This document shows positions 53,803 through 55,040 of a stretch of DNA of 55,040 nucleotides, piece after piece. The DNA is from Belliella filtrata. GTDB taxonomy: Bacteria > Bacteroidota > Bacteroidia > Cytophagales > Cyclobacteriaceae. The DNA lies in assembly GCF_022549775.1 (NCBI RefSeq), contig NZ_JAKZGP010000031.1, positions 1 to 55,040 on the forward strand, written 5' to 3'. A program made the position numbers and the translations under genes. Under the pieces are notes generated by a model. The model was not told the DNA's origin and ran no database searches. It worked only from the letters and a program-made list of their open reading frames with translations. The number at the start of each line of letters is the position of its first letter. Positions within the stretch are counted from its first letter, which is position 1.

Positions 53803-54052
53803 ATGAATGATGTTTACTACACATACGCCCTTAAAAGTCGATATGATGACTATTTTTATAAGGGTCATTGCAAAAATTTGCTCAGCATAGTGCAGGAATG
53901 ACTGAATCTATAAGACCCTATATTCCTTTTCAAATTGTTTATTTTGAGCAGTTTGATCCTCTTATTGATGCAATCAAAATCATTTGAAGCATCGTGAAAT
54001 CGTGGATTCTAAGAAGCTCAATAAGAATAAAAAAATCTACTATTTATTCTAG
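53803..54052 (+). pseudogene. Frameshifted GIY-YIG endonuclease remnant
   Basis: The frame starts MNDVYYTYALKSRYDDYFYK, followed by GHCKNLLS, the YTY/YKGH form of the GIY-YIG motif, then hits a stop at 53899. In another frame the rest continues (HSAGMTESIRPYIPFQIVYF, then EQF), and a further shift gives HREIVDSKKLNKNKKIYYLF to a TAG at 54050. So at least two frameshifts or losses have broken the gene. Intact small GIY-YIG genes of about 85 residues are common in this phylum. It lies just beyond the element boundary and is likely core DNA. Confidence 0.78.
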
Positions 54053-54072
54053 CTCCACTCAATTATAGACTT

Positions 54073-54633
54073 CTATAACTTCTCTGGCGCAAGAGATTCC
54101 TGTGTAATCCTCCATTTTTCCTTATACACAGAGGAGTATACCAGTTCCCACGTCAAACCAGTTTCATAGAGTCGGTTCATTTCTGATCGAAGTAAAATTG
54201 ACTCTTCTACATCGTCTTCTATTTCAAAAATAGAAATAGCTTCACCAGCTGGAACTAACATACCAGGATAAATATTTGAATGAAGCAAATAATTTAACTC
54301 ACGAATAGTATCACTCTTATCAAAAACAAAACCAACCAAATCCTTAAAATTGGATTTCTCTCCAGCATAGAAAATATTGACCTCTTCTAATATTGCAGGG
54401 CCTATTCCATGATTTGCCAATACGACTTTGTAATTTGGGGTATAAGATCCCCTATTAGAAACACTTATATAAGGCATGGAAGACAATAACTGTTGCTCCC
54501 TAAGAATCTTAGTCTGATAGATCAACACTAAAAAAGTCATAAAAGAAATAAATATAGCTGAAACGCTAAGAATCTTATTTACGTCCCAAAATTTACTACT
54601 AAGTAATTTAGGACTAGATAGATTTTTTTTCAT
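54073..54633 (-). CDS. Single-pass membrane protein of unknown function
   Basis: A 186-residue protein with one membrane segment at about 20-42 (KILSVSAIFISFMTFLVLIY) preceded by a basic N-terminus. The rest would be one extra- or intracellular domain with a strand pattern (MPYISVSNRGSYTPNYKVVL, then GIGPAILEEVNIFY). The domain resembles proteins with a short membrane anchor and a beta-rich domain seen in many bacteria. It lies in the core chromosome beyond element 2. Function unknown. Confidence 0.65.
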   Translation of the reverse strand: MKKNLSSPKLLSSKFWDVNKILSVSAIFISFMTFLVLIYQTKILREQQLLSSMPYISVSNRGSYTPNYKVVLANHGIGPAILEEVNIFYAGEKSNFKDLVGFVFDKSDTIRELNYLLHSNIYPGMLVPAGEAISIFEIEDDVEESILLRSEMNRLYETGLTWELVYSSVYKEKWRITQESLAPEKL

Positions 54634-54786
54634 AAGATTTGCTTTGGGTGATGCGCTAATTTATTGAACTTAAATGAAAAACTAATATAAACTATCACTA
54701 TCCATCTAATTATTTAAACACACTTAAAAAGTTATATATTCTGTAGAAATGGTCTTTAGTAAACCTTATTTCTAATATAGATGCTT

Positions 54787-55040
54787 CTAATCTGTCAAAT
54801 TCAATATCGTATTGATATCCTTGATATGCCCAAAAAGTAGCAGAATGTCCCCTTCTTCAATCACGGTATTGGCTGTGACTACTCCAGTAACCTTCTTAGA
54901 TTTTGATTTTACTCCGAAAATATTCAACTTCTCTTCCATTTTAATCAAGCTCAAGATATTGATATTATAATCTTGTCTAATTTTTGTCTCTGAAATGGTC
55001 AAGCCCACATACCTCTTAGGTGTCTGAACTTCAATGATGT
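54787..55040 (-). CDS. TrkA/KtrA-type potassium uptake regulator, C-terminal part
   Basis: The C-terminal end of a gene that starts beyond the right edge. The frame is open from 55040. It reads IIEVQTPKRYVGLTISETKI and, further on, GVVTANTVIEEGDILLLFGH, matching the RCK_C (TrkA_C) domain that closes KtrA/TrkA-like proteins. These proteins bind nucleotides and gate a potassium transporter in the membrane. Only about 83 residues are visible; the Rossmann domain is outside the window. Confidence 0.82.
   Translation of the reverse strand, partial: IIEVQTPKRYVGLTISETKIRQDYNINILSLIKMEEKLNIFGVKSKSKKVTGVVTANTVIEEGDILLLFGHIKDINTILNLTD

Overview
The window comes from a Bacteroidota chromosome, most likely of the Cytophagales (Cyclobacteriaceae-like). 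The evidence is a SusC/SusD pair, the conserved rpsP-rimM-trmD-rplS cluster, Bacteroidota-type promoter spacing, a tRNA without encoded CCA, and a TrkA/KtrA-like gene at the right edge. No species is claimed.

Core chromosome, left side (1-7800): the start of an unidentified minus-strand gene, a SusC-SusD outer-membrane uptake pair ending in a strong hairpin terminator, then the minus-strand ribosomal/tRNA-modification operon rpsP-rimM-trmD-rplS, and a tRNA-Arg(CCT). Core chromosome, right side (from about 53772): a frameshifted GIY-YIG nuclease remnant, a single-pass membrane protein, and the end of a potassium-uptake regulator.

Between these lie two tandem integrative elements that used the same tRNA-Arg 3' end. 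Element 1 (7746-38626, 30.9 kb) lies between two perfect 55-bp copies of the tRNA 3' end. Element 2 (38572-53771, 15.2 kb) lies between the second copy and a 15-bp remnant of it. Each element has its own tyrosine recombinase near one outer end and paired short repeats just inside both ends that look like integrase arm-type sites (TTGCAGT every 12 bp in element 1; TGTACAAC every 22-23 bp in element 2). Each also has a small serine recombinase. Neither shows a relaxase or a type IV secretion system.

Element 1 carries a type 1 BREX phage-defence operon on the minus strand: TPR-HExxH protein, brxA, brxB, brxC, a DUF6414-like gene, pglX, a Ser/Thr kinase, pglZ, brxL. The BrxL protein is unusual: its C-terminus looks like an MIT_C (MITD1-type) domain and no Lon serine motif is visible. 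Downstream are a ParB-DNA methyltransferase fusion with an altered catalytic motif (SQPYW for SPPYW), small unknowns, the integrase and a membrane-anchored HNH protein. Upstream are a winged-helix protein, small plus-strand genes, a serine recombinase, a 24-residue membrane peptide, a SLATT protein and two unknowns.

Element 2 carries a type I restriction-modification locus (hsdM, a dual-specificity-type phosphatase, an hsdS broken into two ORFs, an Abi_2 HEPN protein, hsdR) and a RES-domain gene paired with a membrane protein. It also has a 490-residue protein with motifs A, B and C of family A polymerases and an SSB-like acidic C-terminal tip. That gene lies beside a repeat-bearing AT-rich tract that could be an origin. 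The polymerase-like gene and the modified BREX operon are the two most unusual systems here.
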